Positions 22,277-28,117 of a stretch of 30,602 nt of DNA are shown here, piece after piece. Location of the stretch: the IMG/VR virus record IMGVR_UViG_3300035689_000061, positions 1 to 30,602 of that record; one strand, written 5' to 3'. How positions within the stretch are numbered: position 1 is the first letter of the stretch; the number at the start of each line of letters is the position of its first letter. The notes under the pieces were generated by a model. It was not told where the DNA came from. It made no database searches and saw only the letters and a list, made by a program, of their open reading frames with translations. Origin of the DNA: a virus. A program made the position numbers and the translations under genes.

Positions 22277-22396
22277 TTATAAGTAGTTTCTAAATCTAGG
22301 CAGACTCCTGGGAAACCCCCCCAAAAGCCGGAGCCCTCGTTTCCGCCCAGGGCATGACTTTAGGCCGCCTGGCACTAGGCCGAGCAGCTTTAGCAT
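22277..22396 (-). CDS. 39-residue basic ORF with a strong ribosome site
   Basis: The frame starts MLKLLGLVPGGLKSCPGRKR and ends PRFRNYL. AAGGAG lies four bases ahead of the ATG, and nine residues are basic. It fills half of what would otherwise be a 254-base gap, and its stop lies 15 bases before the zinc/HTH gene. A run of seven G's in its message (plus-strand 22316-22322) could allow slippage. No family is recognised and codon evidence is weak at this length, so it remains a candidate. Confidence 0.45.
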   Translation of the reverse strand: MLKLLGLVPGGLKSCPGRKRGLRLLGGFPRSLPRFRNYL

Positions 22397-22515
22397 GCGA
22401 CTCCTTCCGCCCGATCGTGGCGGTTAGTCCGTTAGCCGGTTAACGGATTCGGTCACTCCTATTCCGGCACGCATCTAGTTAATGTCGGGATGCGTTGAGA
22501 CGACGGTTAAGACAT
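22397..22515. other. Short intergenic stretch with two inverted repeats
   Basis: The 119 bases between the nuclease-like gene and the 39-residue frame contain two inverted repeats. The first is TCCGTTA/TAACGGA with a 6-base loop (22428-22447). The second is ACGCATC/GATGCGT with a 13-base loop (22469-22495). Neither is followed by a U-run. They could end the early transcript or bind a regulator. I see no clear promoter here. Confidence 0.5.
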
Positions 22516-23001
22516 CTAACAGGGTTGAAGTGTTCGAGTCAAGAACAAAGGTAGTTCATCGATCGAAGCTAGGTATTCGCTGGGAACGAACCATGCAGCT
22601 GCCCGGCCGTTTGGTGATCGAACCCACGCGGGATCCTGGGCCTCGAGCCCGAGGATGAATCCTTGGATGGTCATTGTCGGCATTTGCCCGGTCACTAGGA
22701 CGTAGAAATGATCGGCCGGATCGGATGGTCGAACGATTAGGGAATTGTCGTGTCGTCGTGTCCACCTTACTTGGATGTTCGTTCCGATATCGGGATCACC
22801 GACATCGGTTTCCAGATTCCAAAACACGTTTAAGTATTTAGCGACGATTAATTCCGCGGCGGCACCTTCGATATCTTCATCCCAACCAAGATCCTTTGCA
22901 CCATGGCTATCGACCGATTCACGCCGCATGGCGGTAAGCCGTCGCATCTGGCCGACATTAGCGGCCATGATTCTTTCCCGTAAACCTAAAGTAATCTGCA
23001 T
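22516..23001 (-). CDS. PD-(D/E)XK nuclease-like protein
   Basis: This encodes 161 residues with the start overlapping the upstream stop (TAATG). EGAAAELIVAKYL (E50), DPDIG (D71) and NIQVRWT (Q77-V-R79) stand where PD-(D/E)XK nucleases have their E, D and E-x-K. Here the last motif reads Q-x-R, so catalysis may be weak or lost. SLIVRPSDPADHFYVLVTG follows, as in similar phage proteins. It pairs with a small ribbon-helix-helix gene just upstream. Role unknown; a nuclease-fold DNA-binding protein is the cautious reading. Confidence 0.6.
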   Translation of the reverse strand: MQITLGLRERIMAANVGQMRRLTAMRRESVDSHGAKDLGWDEDIEGAAAELIVAKYLNVFWNLETDVGDPDIGTNIQVRWTRRHDNSLIVRPSDPADHFYVLVTGQMPTMTIQGFILGLEAQDPAWVRSPNGRAAAWFVPSEYLASIDELPLFLTRTLQPC

Positions 23002-23129
23002 TATTTCACTCCCGTTATTTGGGCCCGTATCCATTGAGATAACGTCATGCCCGCTTCAATCGCGGCACCGCGAATCATTTCCGCTTCCTTCTCGGTGACA
23101 CGAAATGACAACATTACGCCTTGAGTCAT
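23001..23129 (-). CDS. Small ribbon-helix-helix protein
   Basis: This encodes 42 residues. The strand LSFRVTEKEAEMI is followed by two helices, IRGAAIEAGMTLSQWIRAQI, the Arc/MobC-type RHH layout. Start and stop are both TAATG overlaps, with SSB upstream and the nuclease-like gene downstream. RHH proteins bind DNA as dimers and often control their own operon. Paired with a nuclease-like partner it recalls small two-gene modules, but that reading is a guess. Confidence 0.72.
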   Translation of the reverse strand: MTQGVMLSFRVTEKEAEMIRGAAIEAGMTLSQWIRAQITGVK

Positions 23130-23566
23130 TAGAAACCGATTTCGTCCGGTGCCGACCAAGGATCTTCGATCGAAGCTTTTGCTTCCTGGAATGCCTTTCG
23201 GCCTTCCTGGGGCCGATCTACTTTAATGATCTTCACGGGATCGTATTCGATTGATGCCCCAACATAATCTGCCGTTATTTCGGTGCGATTTCTTTTCTCA
23301 CCATTAGCAGTTTCATAATTCTCGATTTTCGCTTTGCCTAGAACAATAATGCGGTTACCTTTTGCGAATGATTCGCAAATATTCTCGGCAAGTTTATTGA
23401 AGGCCGTCACATTCCAAAATGTCGTATCAATCTCTTTCCATTCATTATCGACTTTTTTGTTTCTTGATGAGACAACAGTAAATTTTGCTATCGGTTTCCC
23501 TGATGCCGCAAAACGGATTTCTGGATCCGCAGACAATCGGCCGACGATAGTGATATTTGCACTCAT
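23129..23566 (-). CDS. ssb: Single-stranded DNA-binding protein
   Basis: This encodes 145 residues after TAGGAGGAAATC. The OB-fold begins ITIVGRLSADPEIRFAASGK and continues FTVVSSR, FWNVTAFNKLAENI and KGNRIIVLGKAKI, all standard bacterial-type SSB blocks. The linker is short, and the C-terminus PDEIGF keeps the acidic tip with a final phenylalanine that SSBs use to call partner enzymes. It is likely to work with the annealing protein and the resolvase-like nuclease of the same transcript. Confidence 0.95.
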   Translation of the reverse strand: MSANITIVGRLSADPEIRFAASGKPIAKFTVVSSRNKKVDNEWKEIDTTFWNVTAFNKLAENICESFAKGNRIIVLGKAKIENYETANGEKRNRTEITADYVGASIEYDPVKIIKVDRPQEGRKAFQEAKASIEDPWSAPDEIGF

Positions 23567-23575
23567 GATTTCCTC

Positions 23576-23845
23576 CTACGCTGACAAGCCCGCGACATAG
23601 TCACGGACCCTGATAAGCCGTTGCCTTTCTTCCCAATCCAACCCGCCATAAATACCGAACGGGATCCGGTTCGAGACTGCATATTCTAGGCATTTGTCGA
23701 CAACGGGGCAAACATAACAAACCCTTTTGGCATCCTTCATTTTCCGCCGTGAAGCGTTATCGGTTGGCTCTGCGAAGAATAGTTCCGGGTCGACGGTACG
23801 GCATGAAGCATCATCCATCCAGCCTTCCCAACCGGTCCTATACAT
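23576..23845 (-). CDS. whiB: WhiB-family iron-sulfur regulator
   Basis: This encodes 89 residues. The four cluster cysteines C15, C43, C46 and C52 have WhiB spacing (C-x27-C-x2-C-x5-C), followed by the GIYGGLDWEER turn at 64-74. WhiB proteins occur only in actinobacteria and their phages, so this is strong host evidence. Phage WhiB of mycobacteriophage TM4 is known to interfere with host WhiB2 and cell division. A similar host-takeover role here is inference. The gene overlaps the resolvase-like gene by 8 bases. Confidence 0.95.
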   Translation of the reverse strand: MYRTGWEGWMDDASCRTVDPELFFAEPTDNASRRKMKDAKRVCYVCPVVDKCLEYAVSNRIPFGIYGGLDWEERQRLIRVRDYVAGLSA

Positions 23846-24284
23846 ATGACCACCGTTCCTTCATTACCCAAAGGAAACCGCCAAGCGGGAACATTCCGGG
23901 GACCCCGAGCTCGAGGGATCCTTCCTGATCGTCGGGGAGGGACCAAACGCACCAATCTTCGACACGGCCGATGCCGTAACCGCGCCTTTGTGTGACTAGG
24001 AAGCCGTGAAATGGGGATTCCTTATCGTTGTGGGCCCGCCATGCCGCGTCCCGTTCCCGCATTGTTTCTTTCATCCACGCTTGGATCTGATTCCAGGAAG
24101 CATCCTGGGCAGTCTTGCCGGCCTTGACTTCGAGGATCACTAGCGGCCGCCGGCATAGCCGGATATCGCCGTGATCGTCGGATCCTTTTAATGCTAACCG
24201 TTCGGCCTCGTGGAATCCTAGACCGCGGGCGAAATTCACGACGGCGGTTTCTGCTCGAGTACCAATAACTTTAGGTCGATTCAC
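23838..24284 (-). CDS. Holliday-junction-resolvase-like PD-(D/E)XK nuclease
   Basis: This encodes 148 residues from a GTG that overlaps the HNH stop (GTGA, 24281-24284); an ATG five codons earlier is possible. GTRAETAVVNFARGLGF is followed by SDDHGDI (D40) and LEVKAG (E52, K54), the PD-(D/E)XK core of Hjc-like phage resolvases. A WNQIQAWMKET helix and the GFLVTQRRGYG strand complete the pattern seen in actinophage proteins. It probably resolves branched DNA before packaging. It lies in the recombination block with SSB and the annealing protein. Confidence 0.82.
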   Translation of the reverse strand: MNRPKVIGTRAETAVVNFARGLGFHEAERLALKGSDDHGDIRLCRRPLVILEVKAGKTAQDASWNQIQAWMKETMRERDAAWRAHNDKESPFHGFLVTQRRGYGIGRVEDWCVWSLPDDQEGSLELGVPGMFPLGGFLWVMKERWSYV

Positions 24285-24577
24285 GGTTGCCCGTCCCATT
24301 CGTGGAGATACCGATTCCATGACCAATCCGACCAGCCCGATTCGACCGCGGCCGCCGGATTCTCCGTGACCCACCGGTGACACGGCCGGCACAAAGCCCG
24401 AAGATTCCCAAGCTCGAGGATCCCATCCCGCCATTGAGAACGGCGGATAACCTCATGCACATCCGTCGAGGCCGCCCGGTGGCAGCGTTCACACACCGGG
24501 CGGGCCTCCAACAAGTCGGCAACGATCCGCCGCCGTTGACGGTATTGAGCTTCACGCTTCTTCGACCGGTGCCGCAT
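24281..24577 (-). CDS. HNH endonuclease
   Basis: This encodes 98 residues from the ATG at 24577. The HNH core has C29-x2-C32, H41-E, N59, and C63-x2-C66-H67 (ALCRPCHRWVTENP). The first 25 residues are very basic (HRSKKREAQYRQRRR). It overlaps the Lsr2-like gene by 26 bases. Unlike the HNH next to terminase it sits in the early block, so a DNA-processing or homing-like role is possible. An upstream start at 24685 exists but would cover the Lsr2-like gene. Confidence 0.85.
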   Translation of the reverse strand: MRHRSKKREAQYRQRRRIVADLLEARPVCERCHRAASTDVHEVIRRSQWRDGILELGNLRALCRPCHRWVTENPAAAVESGWSDWSWNRYLHEWDGQP

Positions 24578-24707
24578 CCGGGGACCATTGAACAGGCTTC
24601 TTTGAAGCCTCAAACGCTTCAACAATGCGACCGGGCAACCGGCCCCGCTTCCCGACCTCGATACCATTAGCCTTCGCCCATTCACGGGCCTCCATTTGAC
24701 TAGCCAA
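24552..24707 (-). CDS. Lsr2-type DNA-binding domain protein
   Basis: This encodes 51 residues from a TTG four bases after AAAGGAGG; an in-frame ATG lies four codons on. REWAKANGIEVGKRGRLPGR (residues 7-26) is the Lsr2 C-terminal AT-hook-like helix pair, with the R-G-R that enters the minor groove. Only the DNA-binding half is present and the N-terminal dimer domain is missing. Such proteins are specific to actinobacteria and their phages. It may compete with host Lsr2 or silence AT-rich DNA. It was too short for a 60-residue cut-off but is clear. Confidence 0.85.
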   Translation of the reverse strand: MASQMEAREWAKANGIEVGKRGRLPGRIVEAFEASKKPVQWSPDAAPVEEA

Positions 24708-24717
24708 TTTTCCTCCT

Positions 24718-25083
24718 TTAAGTGTCCTGGCCGACAGGTTCCGCCAGGAATTGACTTCTAATCGCCGCCGAAAGGGTTTGCCCGATCGACAGTTGGGAAC
24801 GGATCGTATTGATCCTTTCCCTCACCGCACGGTGCTTTTGAAAGGCAAGCTCATACTCAAGCCTTTCCGCCTGGGTGCGGATTGTTGCCTCATGCTTTCG
24901 GTGATCCACCGAACCTTCGCAGTTGATGAAAGCTCGAGCGTAGGCCACTTCGAAAGCCTGTTTCGCTAAGACGGCAGCTTCATCCGCCACCGCGATATCG
25001 TCCGTTGCCCGGTCAAGAATCTTCGACAATTCCGATAACCGTTTAACAATCTCAATCTGATTAGGAAGCATGACCGGTTCCAC
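24718..25083 (-). CDS. Helical protein of unknown function
   Basis: This encodes 121 residues from a GTG after CGGGGA; an ATG four codons on is the alternative. Almost the whole protein is predicted helical and coiled-coil-like (QIEIVKRLSELSKIL, then ADEAAVLAKQAFEVAYARAF, and ERLEYELAFQKHRAVRERIN). Proteins of this pattern are common beside recombination genes in actinophages, without a known role. It overlaps the small zinc gene upstream. Confidence 0.7.
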   Translation of the reverse strand: MEPVMLPNQIEIVKRLSELSKILDRATDDIAVADEAAVLAKQAFEVAYARAFINCEGSVDHRKHEATIRTQAERLEYELAFQKHRAVRERINTIRSQLSIGQTLSAAIRSQFLAEPVGQDT

Positions 25084-25204
25084 ATTCCCCGATCATCCAA
25101 GCCCCACATTTCCCGCACCGTTCTAGGCCGGATTCACGATCCGGAAGAATGGGCTCGGGAATAATGGTCGTAGAAATCAGCGGTTCCGCCTGATCCTTTT
25201 TCAC
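25061..25204 (-). CDS. Small zinc-knuckle protein
   Basis: This encodes 47 residues from a GTG (KKDQAEPLISTTIIP follows). C30-x2-C33 with C41 and H45 could bind zinc (ERCGKCGAWMIGECGTGH). No strong ribosome site is visible, so the start is less sure. The end overlaps the next gene by 23 bases in another frame. It is one of a run of very small Cys-containing proteins in this block. Confidence 0.55.
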   Translation of the reverse strand: MKKDQAEPLISTTIIPEPILPDRESGLERCGKCGAWMIGECGTGHAS

Positions 25205-25228
25205 CGCACACCGCGCAAGTCCATGACC

Positions 25229-25369
25229 CTATTCGCCTTCCTTGCCGAACATTTCGACCGGATCGGATAGGTCCCTTTTCTGGCCGCACATTTGGCATTT
25301 AAATACCAAGCTTTCCGTTTCGGTCATTTCCTGCCGGCCGTAGCATGACCAGCACCACAAATTAGGCAT
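25229..25369 (-). CDS. Small zinc-ribbon protein
   Basis: This encodes 46 residues starting MPNLWCWSCYGRQEMTETES. C6-x2-C9 and C25-x2-C28 form a classic zinc ribbon. The start overlaps the upstream gene by 8 bases. No family can be named. It resembles the short zinc proteins scattered through actinophage early regions. Confidence 0.7.
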   Translation of the reverse strand: MPNLWCWSCYGRQEMTETESLVFKCQMCGQKRDLSDPVEMFGKEGE

Positions 25370-25697
25370 TCCGCTCCGCCATGATTTGCCGAAGAATGAT
25401 CCCCATATTCCGTTTCAATTCTTCTTCTTCGGCCTCGAGGAATTCTTCACGGGCCTCCTGTATCGCTTTCGCTTCGATCCGGGATTCGAGCATTTCGATA
25501 GCCCAATGCGCTGCCCACCGCGATAAATGCGAGATAGATATAAACCCATCGCCGAAAAGATCGGGAGCTTTGATTCCTTCCCACGACAAAAGTTCTTCCA
25601 GCTTTTGCCGCTGCCGATAACTGCACCCGATCTTTGCCGCGTGTGCCCATTCAATATTCCTTACCGGGGGGACGTTGCCGGGATTTAGTTCACTCAT
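25362..25697 (-). CDS. Hypothetical protein with acidic coiled-coil tail
   Basis: This encodes 111 residues with an ATGA overlap at its start. The first half has KIGCSYRQRQKLEELLSWEG, possibly a small HTH-like segment. The second half is a long acidic helix (AKAIQEAREEFLEAEEEELK) that ends with MGIILRQIMAERNA. I recognise no family. It may be a partner or oligomer protein of the recombination block. Confidence 0.7.
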   Translation of the reverse strand: MSELNPGNVPPVRNIEWAHAAKIGCSYRQRQKLEELLSWEGIKAPDLFGDGFISISHLSRWAAHWAIEMLESRIEAKAIQEAREEFLEAEEEELKRNMGIILRQIMAERNA

Positions 25698-25876
25698 TCC
25701 GCACCTAGCCCGGAACCCATGACCAGGGAATCAGCGAAGACGGATTGGTCGGCCGGCAGCATTTCGGTAGCGTGTGCCCAACAGTAGACACGTTCGATCA
25801 TGCCGTTATCGGTTCTGATAAACCATTGTTCCTTCGCTTCGTTATCACATGAAGCGATTAGGCATTTAATCCGCAT
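25694..25876 (-). CDS. Small zinc-finger protein
   Basis: This encodes 60 residues. C5 and C10 with C32 and H35 fit one zinc site around an ASCDNEAKEQWFIRTDNG strand pair, a layout seen in short actinophage proteins. The ATG overlaps the annealing-protein stop by 11 bases, and its own stop overlaps the next start (ATGA). Confidence 0.72.
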   Translation of the reverse strand: MRIKCLIASCDNEAKEQWFIRTDNGMIERVYCWAHATEMLPADQSVFADSLVMGSGLGAE

Positions 25877-26447
25877 CGGAATCCGCCTTTAATTCCGCGT
25901 GCCGGCCCATCCACATGGCCCGAAGTTCCTCCCGCAAATCTTCCGTTAAGTGATATCCGGTGATGTCATCGGAGATTCCCTTTAGGTGGACTAAATCGGG
26001 GGCCGTCGATATGGCGGCCGTCCATTCCACTATTTGATCCTCGGACGCTACCGGTTTCGGATGCTCGATCGGTTGTAAGGTTGCTAATTCTTCCTTCGAC
26101 CAAAGATCCAGCGCGACACCGAATCGCATAGACGCGACGCGGATAGCGTTTGAAATGGCACCTTTCCGCCGATCGAAGAAGTCGGATCCTTGCGGTTCCC
26201 CGTATCCCAATCGGGTAACCCCGCATACGGTGAGCCGGATCCAGAGGCCGCCTTTTTCGTCGAGTTGGGGCAATCCTTGATCGTCGAAGGAAAGCGGTTC
26301 CCAATTCCATGCGGGATCCACCTGTAATAGTCGGTCGGTGACGGCCGCGTGATCGACATAGGCAAGATTTATCCCCGCCTTCGGAAGCTTCCGAATAACC
26401 GAAGCCGGGAAGGGTTCCCGAAGCTTTGCCGCCTGTTCCGGTGTCAT
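25866..26447 (-). CDS. Rad52/Sak-like single-strand annealing protein
   Basis: This encodes 193 residues starting MTPEQAAKLREPFPASVIRK; the ATG overlaps the transglycosylase stop (ATGA). Typical family features are the early LREPFP...I.K block, YVDHAAVTDRLLQVDPAWNW, a strand-rich LWIRLTVCGVTRLG, and KGAISNAIRVASMRFGVALD, where Rad52-like proteins have their K-x-A..RA...FG helix. It anneals complementary single strands and works with SSB and a resolvase, both encoded nearby. Distant families (RecT, Erf) are less likely. Confidence 0.78.
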   Translation of the reverse strand: MTPEQAAKLREPFPASVIRKLPKAGINLAYVDHAAVTDRLLQVDPAWNWEPLSFDDQGLPQLDEKGGLWIRLTVCGVTRLGYGEPQGSDFFDRRKGAISNAIRVASMRFGVALDLWSKEELATLQPIEHPKPVASEDQIVEWTAAISTAPDLVHLKGISDDITGYHLTEDLREELRAMWMGRHAELKADSDAD

Positions 26448-26842
26448 ACGCAATCCCTGACCTTCGCCCCGATTGTTAGGGCATGAACCGCTGACCAATG
26501 GTGCAAACCCTCGAACCCGGGGCGCTTCGGAAATGGATTCAAAACGAAAGCGAAAACCTCATCCTGGACATAACGTGGGGCATTACTAGCCCGCTTATCT
26601 GCCCACTCCGGATAACCCGCCTCCGTTGCGTAATGCTTCCAGGTCGACTGTATGAATTGGTAAGCCCCCGAACCGTAAGGCCCGTCAGCTTCATAGTTGC
26701 CGCGGGATTCCCGCCACATGATGCACTTACGAACCCTCTCGAATCTTTCCGAATTCGAGTAGTGAGCTCCCCGATATTGAGAATCGGGAAGATCGTTCGG
26801 GCCTTGAGCTACAACGGCAGCGAAAATCAAACTATCCAACAT
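26444..26842 (-). CDS. Rpf-like transglycosylase (peptidoglycan lysis domain)
   Basis: This encodes 132 residues from the ATG at 26842, which follows AAGGAAGGAAC. RKCIMWRESRGNYEADGPYG carries the catalytic glutamate E45 in the W-R-E-S-x-G-N form, and GSGAYQFIQSTWKHYA completes the transglycosylase/Rpf fold. The N-terminus has a short hydrophobic LIFAAVVAQ stretch that could be a weak export signal. It is coded in the early block next to the annealing protein, far from the holin and M15-like endolysin. It may therefore serve entry, the virion, or growth-state control rather than final lysis; this is inference. Confidence 0.8.
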   Translation of the reverse strand: MLDSLIFAAVVAQGPNDLPDSQYRGAHYSNSERFERVRKCIMWRESRGNYEADGPYGSGAYQFIQSTWKHYATEAGYPEWADKRASNAPRYVQDEVFAFVLNPFPKRPGFEGLHHWSAVHALTIGAKVRDCV

Positions 26843-26963
26843 GCACGTTCCTTCCTTGATGGGCATCATCACCGCCTCGAGTGAGGCATCGGGCGTATCC
26901 GATCGAGTAGGACCAATACGCAAGCAGAGCTGACCAGGTGAGAAACGACAGGATTTCAATCAC
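26832..26963 (-). CDS. 43-residue membrane protein
   Basis: The GTG at 26963 follows GGGAGG. One hydrophobic helix (IEILSFLTWSALLAYWSYSI, residues 2-21) is followed by a short hydrophilic tail. It overlaps the Rpf-like gene by 11 bases, so the two are probably made together. A membrane partner or holin-like helper for the transglycosylase is a reasonable guess. A longer reading up to 27215 has no ribosome site and crosses the structured leader, so I reject it. Confidence 0.7.
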   Translation of the reverse strand: MIEILSFLTWSALLAYWSYSIGYARCLTRGGDDAHQGRNVHVG

Positions 26964-27193
26964 GGTTTTCCTCCCGTTGTGACCGGCCCCGCAGGAAGGC
27001 AGATACGGGGCCGGCCACGCTATGGAATTTTCGTGCCTTCCAGGTGGCGGGCCGAAGGGGGATCGACCCGCCACGGAAATATTATGGACTCCGTATGACA
27101 ATCCGCAAGCGACACGCCGGGAAAATAGGAAATGCCCCCGGGGAAAGCGGGCCGGGGGCATTCCAGCGGGAGGAAACCGCAAAGCGGATACTA
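26964..27193 (-). other. Structured leader: three strong hairpins, no gene
   Basis: The stretch is 230 bases long. The hairpins are 27131-27162 (11-bp AATGCCCCCGG stem, plus a flanking GG/CC), 27044-27074 (8-bp GTGGCGGG stem) and 26983-27014 (9-bp CCGGCCCCG stem, ending 20 bases before the GTG). A small CCGCAAAGCGG hairpin lies at 27177-27187. A weak promoter-like pair, TTGCGG (27103-27108) and TAATAT (27079-27084), has an 18-base spacer. This could be a terminator followed by a new leader, an attenuator, or a stable small RNA. No open frame in it has a ribosome site. Confidence 0.6.
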
Positions 27194-27430
27194 CTATGGT
27201 GCTTCTTCGAACCATTCTTCTAAGTCCGGTTGCAGGTTCCGTTCCGGATCCAGCTCGAGGTGAGCCGTGAATCCTAGGGATTTCGGTTCCTCTTTTTCCT
27301 CCGGGGCATCGGCGGCCACGAATGCCGCCACGGACGCACCTAGCCTTATGAGGCGGTAAATGTCCCGCTTCGATAGTTCGAGGCCGTCGATCAAGATTTC
27401 GACCTCTCCGACCGTTATTTTCGTTTTCAC
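27194..27430 (-). CDS. Hypothetical acidic protein
   Basis: This encodes 78 residues from a GTG that overlaps the upstream stop (GTGA, 27427-27430). It starts KTKITVGEVEILIDGLELSK, has a small helical KRDIYRLIRLGASVAAFVAA part and ends with an acidic stretch (PDLEEWFEEAP). I recognise no family. A longer reading to 27733 covers the DUF6378-like gene and is rejected. The message ends directly before the hairpin at 27131-27162. Confidence 0.7.
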   Translation of the reverse strand: MKTKITVGEVEILIDGLELSKRDIYRLIRLGASVAAFVAADAPEEKEEPKSLGFTAHLELDPERNLQPDLEEWFEEAP

Positions 27431-27684
27431 CGGTCGAGGGCCTCCGCTATCAGGATATATCCGATTGAGTCTAGGTAATGGTCCCGGTCGTACCGGTTTC
27501 GGGATCGGGCTAGTTTCATGAGGACTAGCATTTTTGCGGCATCTCCGGGCGTAATGTCCGTTTTGAGGTAGGCGGTCCACATTTGGGCGATTCGGGTAAG
27601 TGTGTCCCCGAAGTCTCCGTGAGTTTCCGCCCGGGGTCCATGAATGGCGGCTATCGCGTCGCTTGTGAGCTTGTGATCGAGCAT
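27427..27684 (-). CDS. DUF6378-like phage protein
   Basis: This encodes 85 residues from the ATG at 27684, which follows GGGAGGATCC. RAETHGDFGDTLTRIAQMW is followed by MLVLMKLARSRNRYDRDHY and DSIGYILIAEAL, the pattern I recall for DUF6378, a short helical phage family of unknown function. It is the first leftward gene after the divergent control region and so probably the first early gene. A longer start would run back into that control region. Confidence 0.78.
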   Translation of the reverse strand: MLDHKLTSDAIAAIHGPRAETHGDFGDTLTRIAQMWTAYLKTDITPGDAAKMLVLMKLARSRNRYDRDHYLDSIGYILIAEALDR

Positions 27685-27721
27685 GGATCCTCCCGAAAAA
27701 TATTTTGAAAAATCTTGGAAA

Positions 27722-27762
27722 TTGACTTGACACCGGTTCCTCATCGTGTAGTCTGATCTACA
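27722..27762 (+). promoter_or_regulatory. Rightward promoter with overlapping dyad (operator candidate)
   Basis: TTGACA (27727-27732) and TAGTCT (27749-27754, the T-A-n-n-n-T form used in actinobacteria) are 16 bases apart; a second TTGACT precedes (27722-27727). A perfect dyad TGTAG-6-CTACA (27747-27762) lies across the -10 box, where a repressor could block entry. A GGGGAGG ribosome site and ATG follow at 27780-27797. No leftward promoter is as clear in this gap; the AT-rich tract 27690-27725 may help one. Confidence 0.6.
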
Positions 27763-27794
27763 TAAGGCAAGACCAACTAGGGGAGGAACCCAAA

Positions 27795-27971
27795 ATGGAC
27801 ACAACAAAGCTCCGCTGGGTGAAGTCGGTAAGCGGTGGAGAATTCACCTTCACCCCCGACGGCCGGGCAATCCGGGAAATCGCCGGCGCATATTTCGTAT
27901 TCGATGCGGATGATTTCGTGACCGGCCGATACGCAACCCGTGAGGAAGCGGTTAAGGCGGTGACGGCATGA
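27795..27971 (+). CDS. Hypothetical small protein, first rightward gene
   Basis: This encodes 58 residues starting MDTTKLRWVKSVSGGEFTFT; GGGGAGG lies eight bases ahead of the ATG. It is beta-rich in the first half, with a C-terminal helical RYATREEAVKAVTA. This is a common form for small phage proteins without a known role. Its stop overlaps the next start (ATGA, 27968-27971). It is one of three rightward genes opposite the early block. Confidence 0.75.
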   Translation: MDTTKLRWVKSVSGGEFTFTPDGRAIREIAGAYFVFDADDFVTGRYATREEAVKAVTA

Positions 27972-28117
27972 TCACCTGCACAACTTGTGGAGCAGACACG
28001 GACAAGCTCGAAATCTTTCCCGGGAATGTGTGTCTATCTTGTTGGGCCGTTAGTCCGGAAGGAATGCGTATGCCTACTGCCGAGGAATTAATAACAATGT
28101 GGGGAGGTGGACGATGA
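27968..28117 (+). CDS. Small zinc-ribbon protein
   Basis: This encodes 49 residues starting MITCTTCGADTDKLEIFPGN. C4-x2-C7 and C22-x2-C25 form a zinc ribbon. ATGA overlaps link it on both sides. Together with the HTH gene that follows it could form a small DNA-binding unit. No family can be named. Confidence 0.75.
   Translation: MITCTTCGADTDKLEIFPGNVCLSCWAVSPEGMRMPTAEELITMWGGGR

Noticed and set aside
22261-22310. Promoter with TATAAA at 22276-22281
   Set aside because: The -10-like box is good, but the -35 match is poor and the start site would fall on the ribosome site of the zinc/HTH gene. It would work only for a leaderless message.
26832-27215. 127-residue minus-strand reading
   Set aside because: It crosses three hairpins without a ribosome site. 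The 43-residue reading from the GTG at 26963 has GGGAGG.
27194-27733. 179-residue minus-strand reading of the acidic protein
   Set aside because: The long start covers the DUF6378-like gene in another frame. The GTG at 27430 with a GTGA overlap is the better start.
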